Below are positions 55,142 to 63,518 of a stretch of DNA of 64,000 nucleotides, piece after piece. Within the stretch, counting starts at the first letter, position 1. Each line of letters opens with the position of its first letter. Where the stretch lies: NCBI GenBank assembly GCA_963836405.1, contig CAWIJL010000010.1:124001-188000 (forward strand), given 5' to 3'. Source of the DNA: CAWIJJ01 sp963836405 (lineage in GTDB: Bacteria > Acidobacteriota > Terriglobia > Bryobacterales > Bryobacteraceae). The translations under genes and the position numbers were made by a program. Below the pieces are notes generated by a model that worked only from the letters and a program-made list of their open reading frames with translations, was not told the origin of the DNA and ran no database searches.

Positions 55142-55804
55142 TTACTTTTTCTTTTTGCGCGGATTCAGGTGGATATTTGGAAAGCTGATCGTGCACTGTC
55201 CGGGAGGCAGGATAGCCGGGATGTAGACCTCACCGTTGGGGTCAAGCTTGCCCTCTCGCTTGACGCCATCGGTATCGATCAGGGTGTAGTCCTCGCCGGC
55301 CATGGGTTCGCCGTCTTCATCCTTGAGCGTTGCCCGGAACCACGTCTTTTCGGTCTTCTTGGGTGGCGCAGCGCCGTCGTCGCCGGCGGTCGAGGAAGAC
55401 GACGACGAGGAGGACGTCTCGGATTCATCGTCGACTTCGGACGCGGGCGGCGGCGCACCGCCGGCTTCGCCCCCCGACCCGCTGGCGCCATCACGCTTCC
55501 GTTCCAGCGCCTCGTCCGGCAGTAGCAGCAGGCGGCCGTTTCGGAAGGCCTGCTCAATCTGCTCCTCGAGCATGGTGTCCCGGTCGGTCCGTGAGTCCGG
55601 AGCCGGACGGCCGTATGCGGCATGATAAAGTTCGGGCAACAGGCGCGCGGAATACCGGCCCCACTCGTGAATTTGCGACCGGCTGACCCCCGGAGTGCTC
55701 GAGGGTTGCTCGCCTGGTTGAAGTTGCCAGCGCGCAACGATGCGGAATGCGCCACGCCCGGAGCGTACGCGCCAACCGGACACTGTTGAGCCCCAGGTTT
55801 TCAC
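55142..55804 (-). CDS. Serine-rich protein with a VgrG-tail/effector-like domain
   Basis: 220 residues. The middle is low-complexity (GASGSGGEAGGAPPPASEVD then ETSSSSSSSSTAGDDGAAPP). The end is a small beta domain, WFRATLKDEDGEPMAGEDYT, DGVKREGKLDPNGEVYIPAI and PPGQCTISFPNI, of the kind found at the C-terminus of VgrG-like and tail-associated proteins (loads or anchors cargo). The terminal KKKK is basic. The start is GTG 55804 and is uncertain because no ribosome site is seen; a Met at residue 78 would give a shorter protein. No T6SS or tail structural genes are in the window. Confidence 0.6.
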   Translation of the reverse strand: MKTWGSTVSGWRVRSGRGAFRIVARWQLQPGEQPSSTPGVSRSQIHEWGRYSARLLPELYHAAYGRPAPDSRTDRDTMLEEQIEQAFRNGRLLLLPDEALERKRDGASGSGGEAGGAPPPASEVDDESETSSSSSSSSTAGDDGAAPPKKTEKTWFRATLKDEDGEPMAGEDYTLIDTDGVKREGKLDPNGEVYIPAILPPGQCTISFPNIHLNPRKKKK

Positions 55805-55892
55805 AGTTGGATGCTATCAGGACAAGCCCGTGGACTCAAGCAAACTGCCAAGAAATGCGTACTAGACCCGATTCAAGTGAGTGGCGCCAGGC

Positions 55893-56669
55893 TCAGATCG
55901 CGCGTCTCTTCAATCCGGCCAGGAGCAACAACATCCCTGTGCCGGTCAGGAGCAACGACACCGGTTCGGGCACCGCAGTAATCGTAAATGTTCCCCGGTA
56001 GCCAGGGCCGGCGCCACTGGCAGACAGAGCGGCCAGAAAGATGCCCGTATCCTGCATGGTACAGGAGCCAACTGTGCATCCCAACCCCGGCACGTTCGCA
56101 TCGGAGCCCAGGATATAAGTTTGGATTTCGGAGGGTGCAAGACCTGGGAAAACAATGGAGAACGTGCCGGTCCAAACGGAAGAACCCATGCCATCCGTAG
56201 CAGTGCCGCTTGCCGGCAGTGTAGCCGTGGTGCCGGTGCCATCCGGTGCCAGAACGAAGGGGCTGCTCGGGAAAACGGAACAGCCCGGGCCGGAAATGAA
56301 ACTTGCGGCACAACCCGTGTTGAGGACTCCGGGACCGAGAGCGGTCAAGTCAAACGCCAAACCAGACACGCCCGTAAACGTCATGAAATCGACGACTGTG
56401 GGGGAAGCGCCGACTGCAATATCTTTGATCGAACCGTCATTGCCCGCCAACAAAACTCCGCTCGCGTACGTGACATTCGTCCCCGATCCAGTCGTCAGGC
56501 ATCCAGTACCGCCACCCATGGGGAGAAACCAGTCAATCGAGACGGCAGTTACGGTAACTCCGCCCCCGGTGCAGTCAAGGACGTTTAACGTGCCCGCCAC
56601 TGAGGCTGAAAGAGATTCCGCCGTGGCAAGGAACAGTAGGATCGCCAGCGTGGTCCATCGAATTCGCAT
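55893..56669 (-). CDS. PEP-CTERM sorting domain protein
   Basis: 258 residues. Signal peptide MRIRWTTLAILLFLATAESL, then a Gly/Ser/Thr-rich, Cys-containing secreted domain. At the C-terminus there is a classic PEP-CTERM signal: VPEPVSLLLTGTGML, hydrophobic helix, GLKRR. Exosortase would cleave it and anchor or release it. No exosortase gene is in the window. GAGGAG seven bases upstream of ATG 56669 fixes the start; the frame is open nine residues further. Confidence 0.85.
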   Translation of the reverse strand: MRIRWTTLAILLFLATAESLSASVAGTLNVLDCTGGGVTVTAVSIDWFLPMGGGTGCLTTGSGTNVTYASGVLLAGNDGSIKDIAVGASPTVVDFMTFTGVSGLAFDLTALGPGVLNTGCAASFISGPGCSVFPSSPFVLAPDGTGTTATLPASGTATDGMGSSVWTGTFSIVFPGLAPSEIQTYILGSDANVPGLGCTVGSCTMQDTGIFLAALSASGAGPGYRGTFTITAVPEPVSLLLTGTGMLLLLAGLKRRAI

Positions 56670-56823
56670 TTCCGGGCTCCTCGATGCCAGCTGCACCGGA
56701 CCACAACAATATACTAGTTTGCCTCCTCCGATCGGGTTTTTTATGTGATTGCGGTTTTGAGAGTACCGGTACCAGCAGGATGAAATCTGAGAATCTGTCT
56801 TTCCTTAGCCTGCCCCGCTCCCT

Positions 56824-58374
56824 CTACAGCGGGGCGATCGCCAGTTTGCCCGCGTCCGGCCATACCGCATACCAGTGAGCCTGGCCCGGAAGAATCGCCA
56901 GTGGCCCGCGAGCAGGCAGCCTCCTTCGAGGCGCACGAGGTGCTTCCCCAGAGGAAATCACCCAGACTTTGTCGCCGCTGGTGCGAATCACGATCATGCG
57001 GGACAGCCGGCCGGGCTGCGATTCAAAATAGGAGAAACGCGCATCTTCGAGCGGAAACTCGAGCCGTACCGGTTCGCTGAACCGGGCCGCGCCGTCGATA
57101 GCGAGCACCGGAGAAAGGTGGATCTCCGCGGCGCGCAATTCGGTGGCGACGTTCGCGTTTCGGACCAGCAGCGACGCACGAACCTCACCCGCCGTGCTCC
57201 ACCCCGCGGCCGCCGGACCCAGCGGACGCACGCCGTGTATCTTGTGCTCAGCGCGCGCCAGCACTTTTCCGGCCGGATTTACGGTAAGGAATTGGACCCG
57301 CGTCTCCGTCTCCAGGTTCCACGCCAGCATGAACAGCAGAGTATTGCCGGCCGCTTGCGGCGACAGCGTAAGCGCGGCCGATACCGGCGCCGAAGCAAGT
57401 TTTTCGACCACCCAGACGGGACCCGCGGCGATGCCGCTTTCCGAACCTGTGACCCGCGAGAGCACCAGTTCGCCGCCGCGTACCCCCGCAACATACAGCC
57501 CGGCCTCGGTCGCTACCGGGGGCAGAATGAGCGAGAGTGGGGCGCCTTCGAAAGCCTGCACTCGTCCGGGATGCAGATTGTGTCCCACCACCAGACGACG
57601 CTGTTTGGCCGCCACGATCCAGCGAAGGCCGGTCATCCCGACCGAGAAATTCGAGTACGGCGCAAAAATCGCATCCGCTTCCGGGTCGGTGGCGCCACGC
57701 TCCATTCGCTCGAACGGCAGCAACTCGGCGTTGCGCGCATCCTCCTCGGCAAGGTTGCTCGCGGCCACAATTCCGCCGTCCAGCAGTTCCACGCAATCCA
57801 CCACGGTCAGATTGGGCTCGGCCGCGCTAGTTTCCGCCGCCAGGTCGCGGGTTGCGGGCCGGATCACCTCGAATTCCACGGGGGCCGACTCGATGCGCGC
57901 TCCCTGGCTCTCGATCCAGGAACGCAGCCGGTACCTGCCGGGCTCGCCGACATCCGCGAACAGCGCGAGCGACAGGTCCCCCTCCCAATGGCCTCCGGGC
58001 GCGACGCGAACCGTGGAGGGCGGCTGCCGGCGGTCCCAATCGGTGGCCAGACTGTTTGGGCTGAATTCCTTCCTCCCTCCTCCCGGACTTGTCAGCTCGA
58101 AACGGGGCTGCGTGCTCGTGCGGTACATCGGATCCGGCATCTCGAACGGCGCCGCCGTGTGGTTGTCCACGCGAAGATCGATGGTAACGCCGGACCCGGA
58201 AATCCACCGGTCCTGCCGGGACTTGGCCTCGTAAGTGATGGGCATGTTTTTCCCTTTCGCCGGGTCGGAAACCTGGCACGCCGCCAGGCCTGCGGCCAAC
58301 ACCAAACCGAAGGCCGGAAGCCGCCCGAGAAACGGCCCCCGCCTATTTCGTGACCTTCGGTCCGTTCTTGTCAA
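56824..58374 (-). CDS. Lipoprotein of unknown function (beta-rich)
   Basis: 516 residues from a TTG start that lies inside the end of the upstream gene (32-base overlap). The start has a basic n-region, hydrophobic helix and lipobox LAAC (MTRTDRRSRNRRGPFLGRLP to GLVLAAGLAAC). An N-terminal Ig-like domain (about 45-165: GSGVTIDLRVDNHTAAPFEM) is followed by blade-like beta repeats that suggest a propeller. No enzyme motif. Translational coupling to the metzincin fusion suggests they act together in the envelope. ATG at about 58245 (MPITYEAK) is an alternative start for a cytoplasmic form. Confidence 0.75.
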   Translation of the reverse strand: MTRTDRRSRNRRGPFLGRLPAFGLVLAAGLAACQVSDPAKGKNMPITYEAKSRQDRWISGSGVTIDLRVDNHTAAPFEMPDPMYRTSTQPRFELTSPGGGRKEFSPNSLATDWDRRQPPSTVRVAPGGHWEGDLSLALFADVGEPGRYRLRSWIESQGARIESAPVEFEVIRPATRDLAAETSAAEPNLTVVDCVELLDGGIVAASNLAEEDARNAELLPFERMERGATDPEADAIFAPYSNFSVGMTGLRWIVAAKQRRLVVGHNLHPGRVQAFEGAPLSLILPPVATEAGLYVAGVRGGELVLSRVTGSESGIAAGPVWVVEKLASAPVSAALTLSPQAAGNTLLFMLAWNLETETRVQFLTVNPAGKVLARAEHKIHGVRPLGPAAAGWSTAGEVRASLLVRNANVATELRAAEIHLSPVLAIDGAARFSEPVRLEFPLEDARFSYFESQPGRLSRMIVIRTSGDKVWVISSGEAPRAPRRRLPARGPLAILPGQAHWYAVWPDAGKLAIAPL

Positions 58375-61210
58375 ACTGGTCTCCCTTCCACCCCCGGAGC
58401 CGGAGCAGGCAGAGCCCGCAGAAACCCGGTCGCGGCCGCGTATACGACATCACGCAGTTCATGTTTTTGCCGTCGTGGAAATCGGGCACCTGCCCGATAT
58501 CGTCGGTGCGTGGCGTGCCGTCGCTCTTCAAGCTGGGAGCGTGCGGCAGAAACATCAGGTGGCCGATTTCGTGCGCGGGAGTCTGCGCCGCCTGGGCGTC
58601 CGTCTGGCACAACAGGAACCCCGCCCGCGAACGGTTCGCCGCGGTTTTCTGGCTGACCGCCCGGCCGTTGATGCCCGAACTCCCCGTCGCGCCCTCCAGG
58701 TTACTCGTGCCGCCGAACTGCAGAATGGTGAGCCCGTCCTTGGTGGAAATGGCCCGGCACATTTCGTCGCCGATCGATTTGGCGAGCGTCTGGACCCGCG
58801 AGTGGTAGTTGCTGGCAGTGCCTACGTTGTTGGAATTGAGGAGAGCTTGCAGCGCCGCGCCGGCTTTCCCTTCGCCGGCCGAGACCGCCGTTTTGAAATC
58901 GGTGTACGGGCGAAACGTAGCGATCCAGACGCTGGGAGACGGGGCAGGCGGCGGAGTCGCGGGCACCGGAGCGTCCCACTGACTGCCGGGCACCAGGCCG
59001 TATTTACGAATCAAAGCGTTGCCGCCGGCCAGCGCAAAGGCGGCGGTGAACGCCGGATCGTATTGCGCTTTGGTCAGGTCCTTCACCCCGCCCCGGTCGT
59101 CCTTCACTTCAATGAAGGCGTCGGCATAATACTCGGCGAAACTCGGCATCGCGCCCGTCGTCTGGGGCCCCTTCTTGAAATGTTCCGCCAAATTGACCAG
59201 GCGCCAGATCTCGAAGTCGCCCACTTTTACCTGCTTCAGCGCCCCCGTGGGCGTGTCGTCGGCAGTGTCGAGACTGGCCGTTAAATCCAGGTAGGCCGTG
59301 ATCGAGTAGTTGTCGCCGGCCTGCCGGGCGGGACGGAAGATCGCCCCGGCGCGGCCCTCGTCCGCCCCGGACTTCTCGAAATTGGCGAAGCATCCCCAGA
59401 ACCGGGTAGACCCCTTGTTCACCGTGAAGGGAAAGTTCTGCGTGCCCCCGTCCGATCCGTGAAAGATCGGCGGCCCCGAAGCCGAAAGCCGCTTGCCACC
59501 GCGGTCGATGTCGCAGTTGTCCCCGTTCTTCGGGCGCGTTGCGGCCTTATCGTAGTTCAGCGCCTTGTCTATGTACGGCTTGGCGCCCTGCGACTGGTTC
59601 ACCGCCGGCGGCGCGGTGAGCGGAACGGCCAGATACGTATCGAGCGACTGCTTGGGGTCGGTGAAATCCCAGAGCACTTTGGCGCGCCCCATCGCCTTCC
59701 CGCACACCACCCCGTTGCCTTTGGAATCGATCACCGTGGCGGTGGCATAAAGAGGCACGCGCGGCCCTCCGCTCCAGAGTTTCTGGTATTCCGTGTAGGC
59801 CGTTTGATCGCCCATTTCGTCGCCCACTGTGATGGTGAAGATGTTGCTCTTGAGTTTGACCTTCACGAGCGAACCGGCGGGTATAGTACCGATCGGATCG
59901 TAGACCGCCTTGTCGGCGTCCTTCGTCAGCACCGCCTTGGGCGCGAGTTCTACCTTGAATTCCTTGAGCTCGACCTTGATCTCCGTGGACCCGGTGCGGT
60001 CGCCCTTAGGACCGCTGACCGTAACCTTCGCAATGTAATCGGAGTGCTCGATGGTCGCGAACCCGTCCGGGAAATCGCCGTCCTTGGTGACTGCTCCATC
60101 CCACTCGAAATCGTCGTGATGCCCCTCCGTATACTGCGCCGGAGTCAGGCCGAACTTCTTGAGCAGCTTGTTATCTTTCTTGCGGAAGATCTCGAGCTTA
60201 CCCGAAGTAATGACAGCGTCTACGTTGACGATGTCGTATTCGATCTTGATCTTCTCTTTTTCCGGCGCGATGTGGTCCGGGCTCTTGACGTTCGTCAGGT
60301 CGTACTTCGGATCCTTGGGCGGTTTGGGAACCGGCGTGATGTGCGTGTACTTGTACATCTTGGGGTTGTACACTTCGCACAGAATGGCATTGCAGTTCGA
60401 GCCGGGATGGCAGTCGAGTTTCGGAACCTGGTCCGGCTCGAAAAACAAAAGTTCCACCCGCCGGTTAATCTTGCTCCGGTAGTTGTTCTGCCTGGGCGCC
60501 TCGATGGGAAAATTCTCGCCGCAACCCACACGTTTGGGCCCCAGAAAATTCAGTTTGGCGCGCGCCGCTGCCAGACCGGCATCGTCTACCTCCAGGGTTT
60601 TCTTGAGGTAGTCCATGTACACGTCGAAAATCGCGCCCCAGGTCTTCTCCCCGACCACGCCATCCACGGCCAGCGAGCCGCCGAACGTCTCGTTGTAGTT
60701 CCTCTGGAAGCCTTTCACGCCCTCCGTCGTTTTTGAACCGTGTACGTTGTCGATCGCGCCGGGATCCGAGTCCCATCCGTAGGCCCAGGAGGTCCACTTG
60801 ACGATCTGCTGGTAGTCCTCCACCTTGTGCTTGGCCAGAGTGACCGATACCCATGAGGAGCGGTTCCCGAGCAGAGCATGCAGCACGCTGTCGGCGCGCT
60901 GCCCCGAGAGGGTCAGGTTGTACGCGTCCTGCCCGCTCGTATCGGTGTGGCCGGCGTCGAGTAACTGGTGCGAGGGATTGTCGGCAGCGTGCCTGTAGGC
61001 GGCCGCCAGCACGCTCAGGCCGTCGATGCGGGCCGGGTCGGGCGCGTCTCCATAATCGGGAAGAAAAACGGCCGAGTCGTGATGGAAGTGGACGTCTTCT
61101 ACCTCGAGAATGTAGCCCTTGAACGGCTGAAGCTGGAAAACGTGATTCTGCGTGGTTTCGCGCTTCCAGTCGAGAACGTGATCGCGGCGGGTGATCGATG
61201 TATCGGACAC
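58343..61210 (-). CDS. OmpA-like / peptidoglycan-binding / metzincin-like metalloprotease fusion
   Basis: 955 residues, start GTG 61210. Order: an OmpA-like domain (about 30-130: AGHTDTSGQDAYNLTLSGQR); a PG_binding_1-like domain (about 150-215: TTEGVKGFQRNYNETFGGSL, VDGVVGEKTWG); and a FlgD/Ig-like region (about 330-410: GKLEIFRKKDNKLL, HHDDFEWDGAVTKDGDFPDG). A long middle region (about 420-820) is of unknown type. Last comes a C-terminal zinc protease domain: HEIGHLMFLPH with His880, Glu881, His884 and His890, and the Met-turn NCVMSY (Met921). Position 8 of the zinc motif is Phe rather than Gly. No signal peptide is seen. It may be exported by a specialised secretion system. Confidence 0.75.
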   Translation of the reverse strand: MSDTSITRRDHVLDWKRETTQNHVFQLQPFKGYILEVEDVHFHHDSAVFLPDYGDAPDPARIDGLSVLAAAYRHAADNPSHQLLDAGHTDTSGQDAYNLTLSGQRADSVLHALLGNRSSWVSVTLAKHKVEDYQQIVKWTSWAYGWDSDPGAIDNVHGSKTTEGVKGFQRNYNETFGGSLAVDGVVGEKTWGAIFDVYMDYLKKTLEVDDAGLAAARAKLNFLGPKRVGCGENFPIEAPRQNNYRSKINRRVELLFFEPDQVPKLDCHPGSNCNAILCEVYNPKMYKYTHITPVPKPPKDPKYDLTNVKSPDHIAPEKEKIKIEYDIVNVDAVITSGKLEIFRKKDNKLLKKFGLTPAQYTEGHHDDFEWDGAVTKDGDFPDGFATIEHSDYIAKVTVSGPKGDRTGSTEIKVELKEFKVELAPKAVLTKDADKAVYDPIGTIPAGSLVKVKLKSNIFTITVGDEMGDQTAYTEYQKLWSGGPRVPLYATATVIDSKGNGVVCGKAMGRAKVLWDFTDPKQSLDTYLAVPLTAPPAVNQSQGAKPYIDKALNYDKAATRPKNGDNCDIDRGGKRLSASGPPIFHGSDGGTQNFPFTVNKGSTRFWGCFANFEKSGADEGRAGAIFRPARQAGDNYSITAYLDLTASLDTADDTPTGALKQVKVGDFEIWRLVNLAEHFKKGPQTTGAMPSFAEYYADAFIEVKDDRGGVKDLTKAQYDPAFTAAFALAGGNALIRKYGLVPGSQWDAPVPATPPPAPSPSVWIATFRPYTDFKTAVSAGEGKAGAALQALLNSNNVGTASNYHSRVQTLAKSIGDEMCRAISTKDGLTILQFGGTSNLEGATGSSGINGRAVSQKTAANRSRAGFLLCQTDAQAAQTPAHEIGHLMFLPHAPSLKSDGTPRTDDIGQVPDFHDGKNMNCVMSYTRPRPGFCGLCLLRLRGWKGDQFDKNGPKVTK

Positions 61211-61257
61211 GGTGGCTTCGTCCCTCGGATGCCCTCCATAGAGGATAGCCGATGTCC

Positions 61258-62028
61258 TCAGCGCCAGAGCGAATCGAACGCGGAAACCGGTACTGTAACC
61301 GAAATGCGCAGCGCGGCTCCCTCTGTGTGGTAACGAAGTGAATCGAGCAGGGCCGGGCGGCGGCCGGCGGCGCCGGATAGAGACAGAAACGCGCGTAGCG
61401 TCTCTTCCAGGCGCTGCGCGGCTTCCGGGGAGCGGCAGGTGCCTGTGACATCCAGCGTGGATGGGTCGGCCGGTTGCAGGCCGGCGGTGGTATAGAGGGT
61501 CGATCGCAGAAAGTTTTCCAGATTGCGCAGGTTGCCCGGAAGCGGGAGTGAGGCAGATCCCCGGGCGGCCAGCCAGACAGGAAACCGGTCTGCCATCGGT
61601 TTGGCGACTGTTATGAGTTCGGGAACTGCGCGAGGTTGCGCGCGATAGGCCTCGGACGCCGCGTCGACTGCGCCGGGCGACCCCGAAAGCGCCAGTCGCG
61701 GTGTCAGCAGCCTGGCGCCGGCGGGTGGTTTGCGAAAGTCGCCTCGGGCCGCGACCAGAAGCCCGTCCGTGCTCAGAACCACCAGCAGGTCCGTAGCGCC
61801 GGGCATGCTATCCGCCAAAGCGCGAGCGGACTCGGGCAGGCGGCCATAAACCGCGGAGGACCGAAACTCGTCCAGGCGGATTCCCGCCACGATTTGGGCG
61901 GTCGCCGGGACGCAGGAAGCAAGTTCCGGATCGAGCGCGGCGCGGGGCGCGGGCCCGCCGCAACCGGCAAGCACAAACGCCGTCGCCAAAGCAGCCGCCG
62001 CCGGACCCATGCTTGTTCGGCGTCTCAA
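61258..62028 (-). CDS. Lipoprotein of unknown function
   Basis: 256 residues. Start TTG 62028 gives MRRRTSMGPAAAALATAFVL, then lipobox LAGC, with GAGG upstream; ATG 62010 is the alternative, and the frame is open to 62070. The mature part (LDPELASCVPATAQIVAGIR, LVVLSTDGLLVAARGDF) resembles acidobacterial lipoproteins of unknown function. It ends 47 bases before the metzincin fusion on the same strand, so it probably belongs to that operon. Confidence 0.72.
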   Translation of the reverse strand: MRRRTSMGPAAAALATAFVLAGCGGPAPRAALDPELASCVPATAQIVAGIRLDEFRSSAVYGRLPESARALADSMPGATDLLVVLSTDGLLVAARGDFRKPPAGARLLTPRLALSGSPGAVDAASEAYRAQPRAVPELITVAKPMADRFPVWLAARGSASLPLPGNLRNLENFLRSTLYTTAGLQPADPSTLDVTGTCRSPEAAQRLEETLRAFLSLSGAAGRRPALLDSLRYHTEGAALRISVTVPVSAFDSLWR

Positions 62029-62181
62029 AAAGGCCTCGCGATCGGAAATCGGATAAGACGTCTTGACCAACTCTTAAGATCCTACATCGGTTATCGCACC
62101 AGCGCCGCCTCACTTAACTTCACGCGTCTCGACCCGCATCCCAAATCGAGTAAGATTCAATGTTGAGGAGAGGGTATACCG

Positions 62182-63102
62182 ATGCGGCTGGGTGTGTCTG
62201 TGGTACTGATCGGGTGGGCAGCGGCCCACCTCACATTTGCGCAATCGCAAGGCAAGAAGGCATCGACGTTCACGCAGGTGGAGCCGGTACCAACTGCCGC
62301 GCGAGCACCCGCGCCTTTTCTGCGAATCGGGCAAGGCCGGTTCTTTTCCTATGCCCTTCCCGCCGGTTGGCGCGTGGGCGAAGACGGACAGTTCGCGCTC
62401 ACTTTGATCGCACCGGACAACAAGGCCGTCACCGTGATGGTGGGCAACGCCGGGGTCGCCGTGAATTACCCGCCCGGCCGGTTCGTCTATGAAAAGTTAT
62501 CGGCTCTTCAGCCACAGAACCTTCAGATCGGGCAGCAGCGGCCGGCCAAACCCGTGGCCGGATTTGCGCAGGCCGTGGAATTCGATGTCTCCTACATCGT
62601 CAGGGGAATTCCCAGCCGGGGAGTGGCCAAGTGCAGCATCAACAAGGCCTACGATTCGGCCGTGATGGCCATGACCGCGGCGCTTTCCGAAGCCCGGCAG
62701 TGGCCCTCCTACGCCACCTGGCTACCGCAGGTCGCAGACCAGATTTCGGCCGCCAACGGCGCCGCCTTCGGCGTTCGAGGCATCATGGCGCAAAACCTGC
62801 AGAACTCCACCGCGTATGCCGAAGCCGCTCGCAGCTACAGGGAGTGGTCGCAAAAGAACTGGCAACAGGTCACCGACCAGCGCAACGCGTCGGTGGACAA
62901 ACGGAACGCCGGGGTGCGCGAGGTGCTGGGCGGCGTCCAGACATACGCGAATCCGTATGGTAGTGAGCCGGTGGAATTGCCCCTGACCTATAAATACTAT
63001 TGGATGGACCGCCAGGGCCGAGTCCAGGGCACCGACGATCCGACCGCCAATCCAAATCATGGTTCCACGCAGGAGTGGCGCAGGATGGAGCGCAAGAAAT
63101 AG
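62182..63102 (+). CDS. Secreted protein of unknown function
   Basis: 306 residues with a signal peptide (ends near HLTFAQ). The mature N-terminal half (RFFSYALPAGWRVGEDGQFA, TVMVGNAGVAVNYPPGRFVY) looks like a compact beta-alpha domain, and the C-terminal half is helical (AEAARSYREWSQKNWQQVTD, NASVDKRNAGVREVLGG) and ends with a charged tail. I do not recognise a family. GAGGAGAGGG upstream gives a good ribosome site. It is divergent from the lipoprotein operon. Confidence 0.72.
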   Translation: MRLGVSVVLIGWAAAHLTFAQSQGKKASTFTQVEPVPTAARAPAPFLRIGQGRFFSYALPAGWRVGEDGQFALTLIAPDNKAVTVMVGNAGVAVNYPPGRFVYEKLSALQPQNLQIGQQRPAKPVAGFAQAVEFDVSYIVRGIPSRGVAKCSINKAYDSAVMAMTAALSEARQWPSYATWLPQVADQISAANGAAFGVRGIMAQNLQNSTAYAEAARSYREWSQKNWQQVTDQRNASVDKRNAGVREVLGGVQTYANPYGSEPVELPLTYKYYWMDRQGRVQGTDDPTANPNHGSTQEWRRMERKK

Positions 63103-63185
63103 GCCACGCGCCGGCCCGTTTCTCGCCGGATTGACGTGCCCGGTGCTTCTGGAATAAACTCTTGTCAGTTACTGAGAGGGCATTC

Positions 63186-63515
63186 TTGAGCAGACCCACA
63201 GATCTGGTGCAGGGCACACTGGACATGCTGATCCTGAAGATCGTTGCGCTTGAGCCGTCGCATGGATGGGACATCGCGCAACGCATCCGGCAGATGTCGA
63301 AGGAAGTGCTCCAGGTCGGACAGGGGGCGCTCTATCCGGCTTTGCACAAACTGGAGCAAAACGGCTGGATCAAGGCGGAGTGGGGCGTGAGCGATAACAA
63401 CAGGCGAGCGAAATACTATTCCCTGACCAACGCCGGGCGAAAGGCGCTCGAGCGAGAGTCCACGGAGTGGGAGCGCCTTTCGGCGGCAATTTCAATCATT
63501 GTGCGGACGGTTTAA
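63186..63515 (+). CDS. PadR family transcriptional regulator
   Basis: 109 residues. The winged helix has the PadR hallmarks DLVQGTLDMLILKIVALEPS, HGWDIAQRI, GQGALYPALHKLEQNGWIKA and KYYSLTNAGRKALERE. PadR proteins repress nearby genes in response to small molecules. The start TTG 63186 (MSRPTDLVQG) has AGAGGG at the right distance; TTG 63162 is an alternative. The permease gene follows after three bases. Confidence 0.93.
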   Translation: MSRPTDLVQGTLDMLILKIVALEPSHGWDIAQRIRQMSKEVLQVGQGALYPALHKLEQNGWIKAEWGVSDNNRRAKYYSLTNAGRKALERESTEWERLSAAISIIVRTV

Positions 63516-63518
63516 TCC

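Noticed and set aside
55382..55420. Trinucleotide run encoding poly-Ser as a phase-variable repeat
   Set aside because: Codons are mixed and multiples of three would not shift the frame; it is better explained as a linker.
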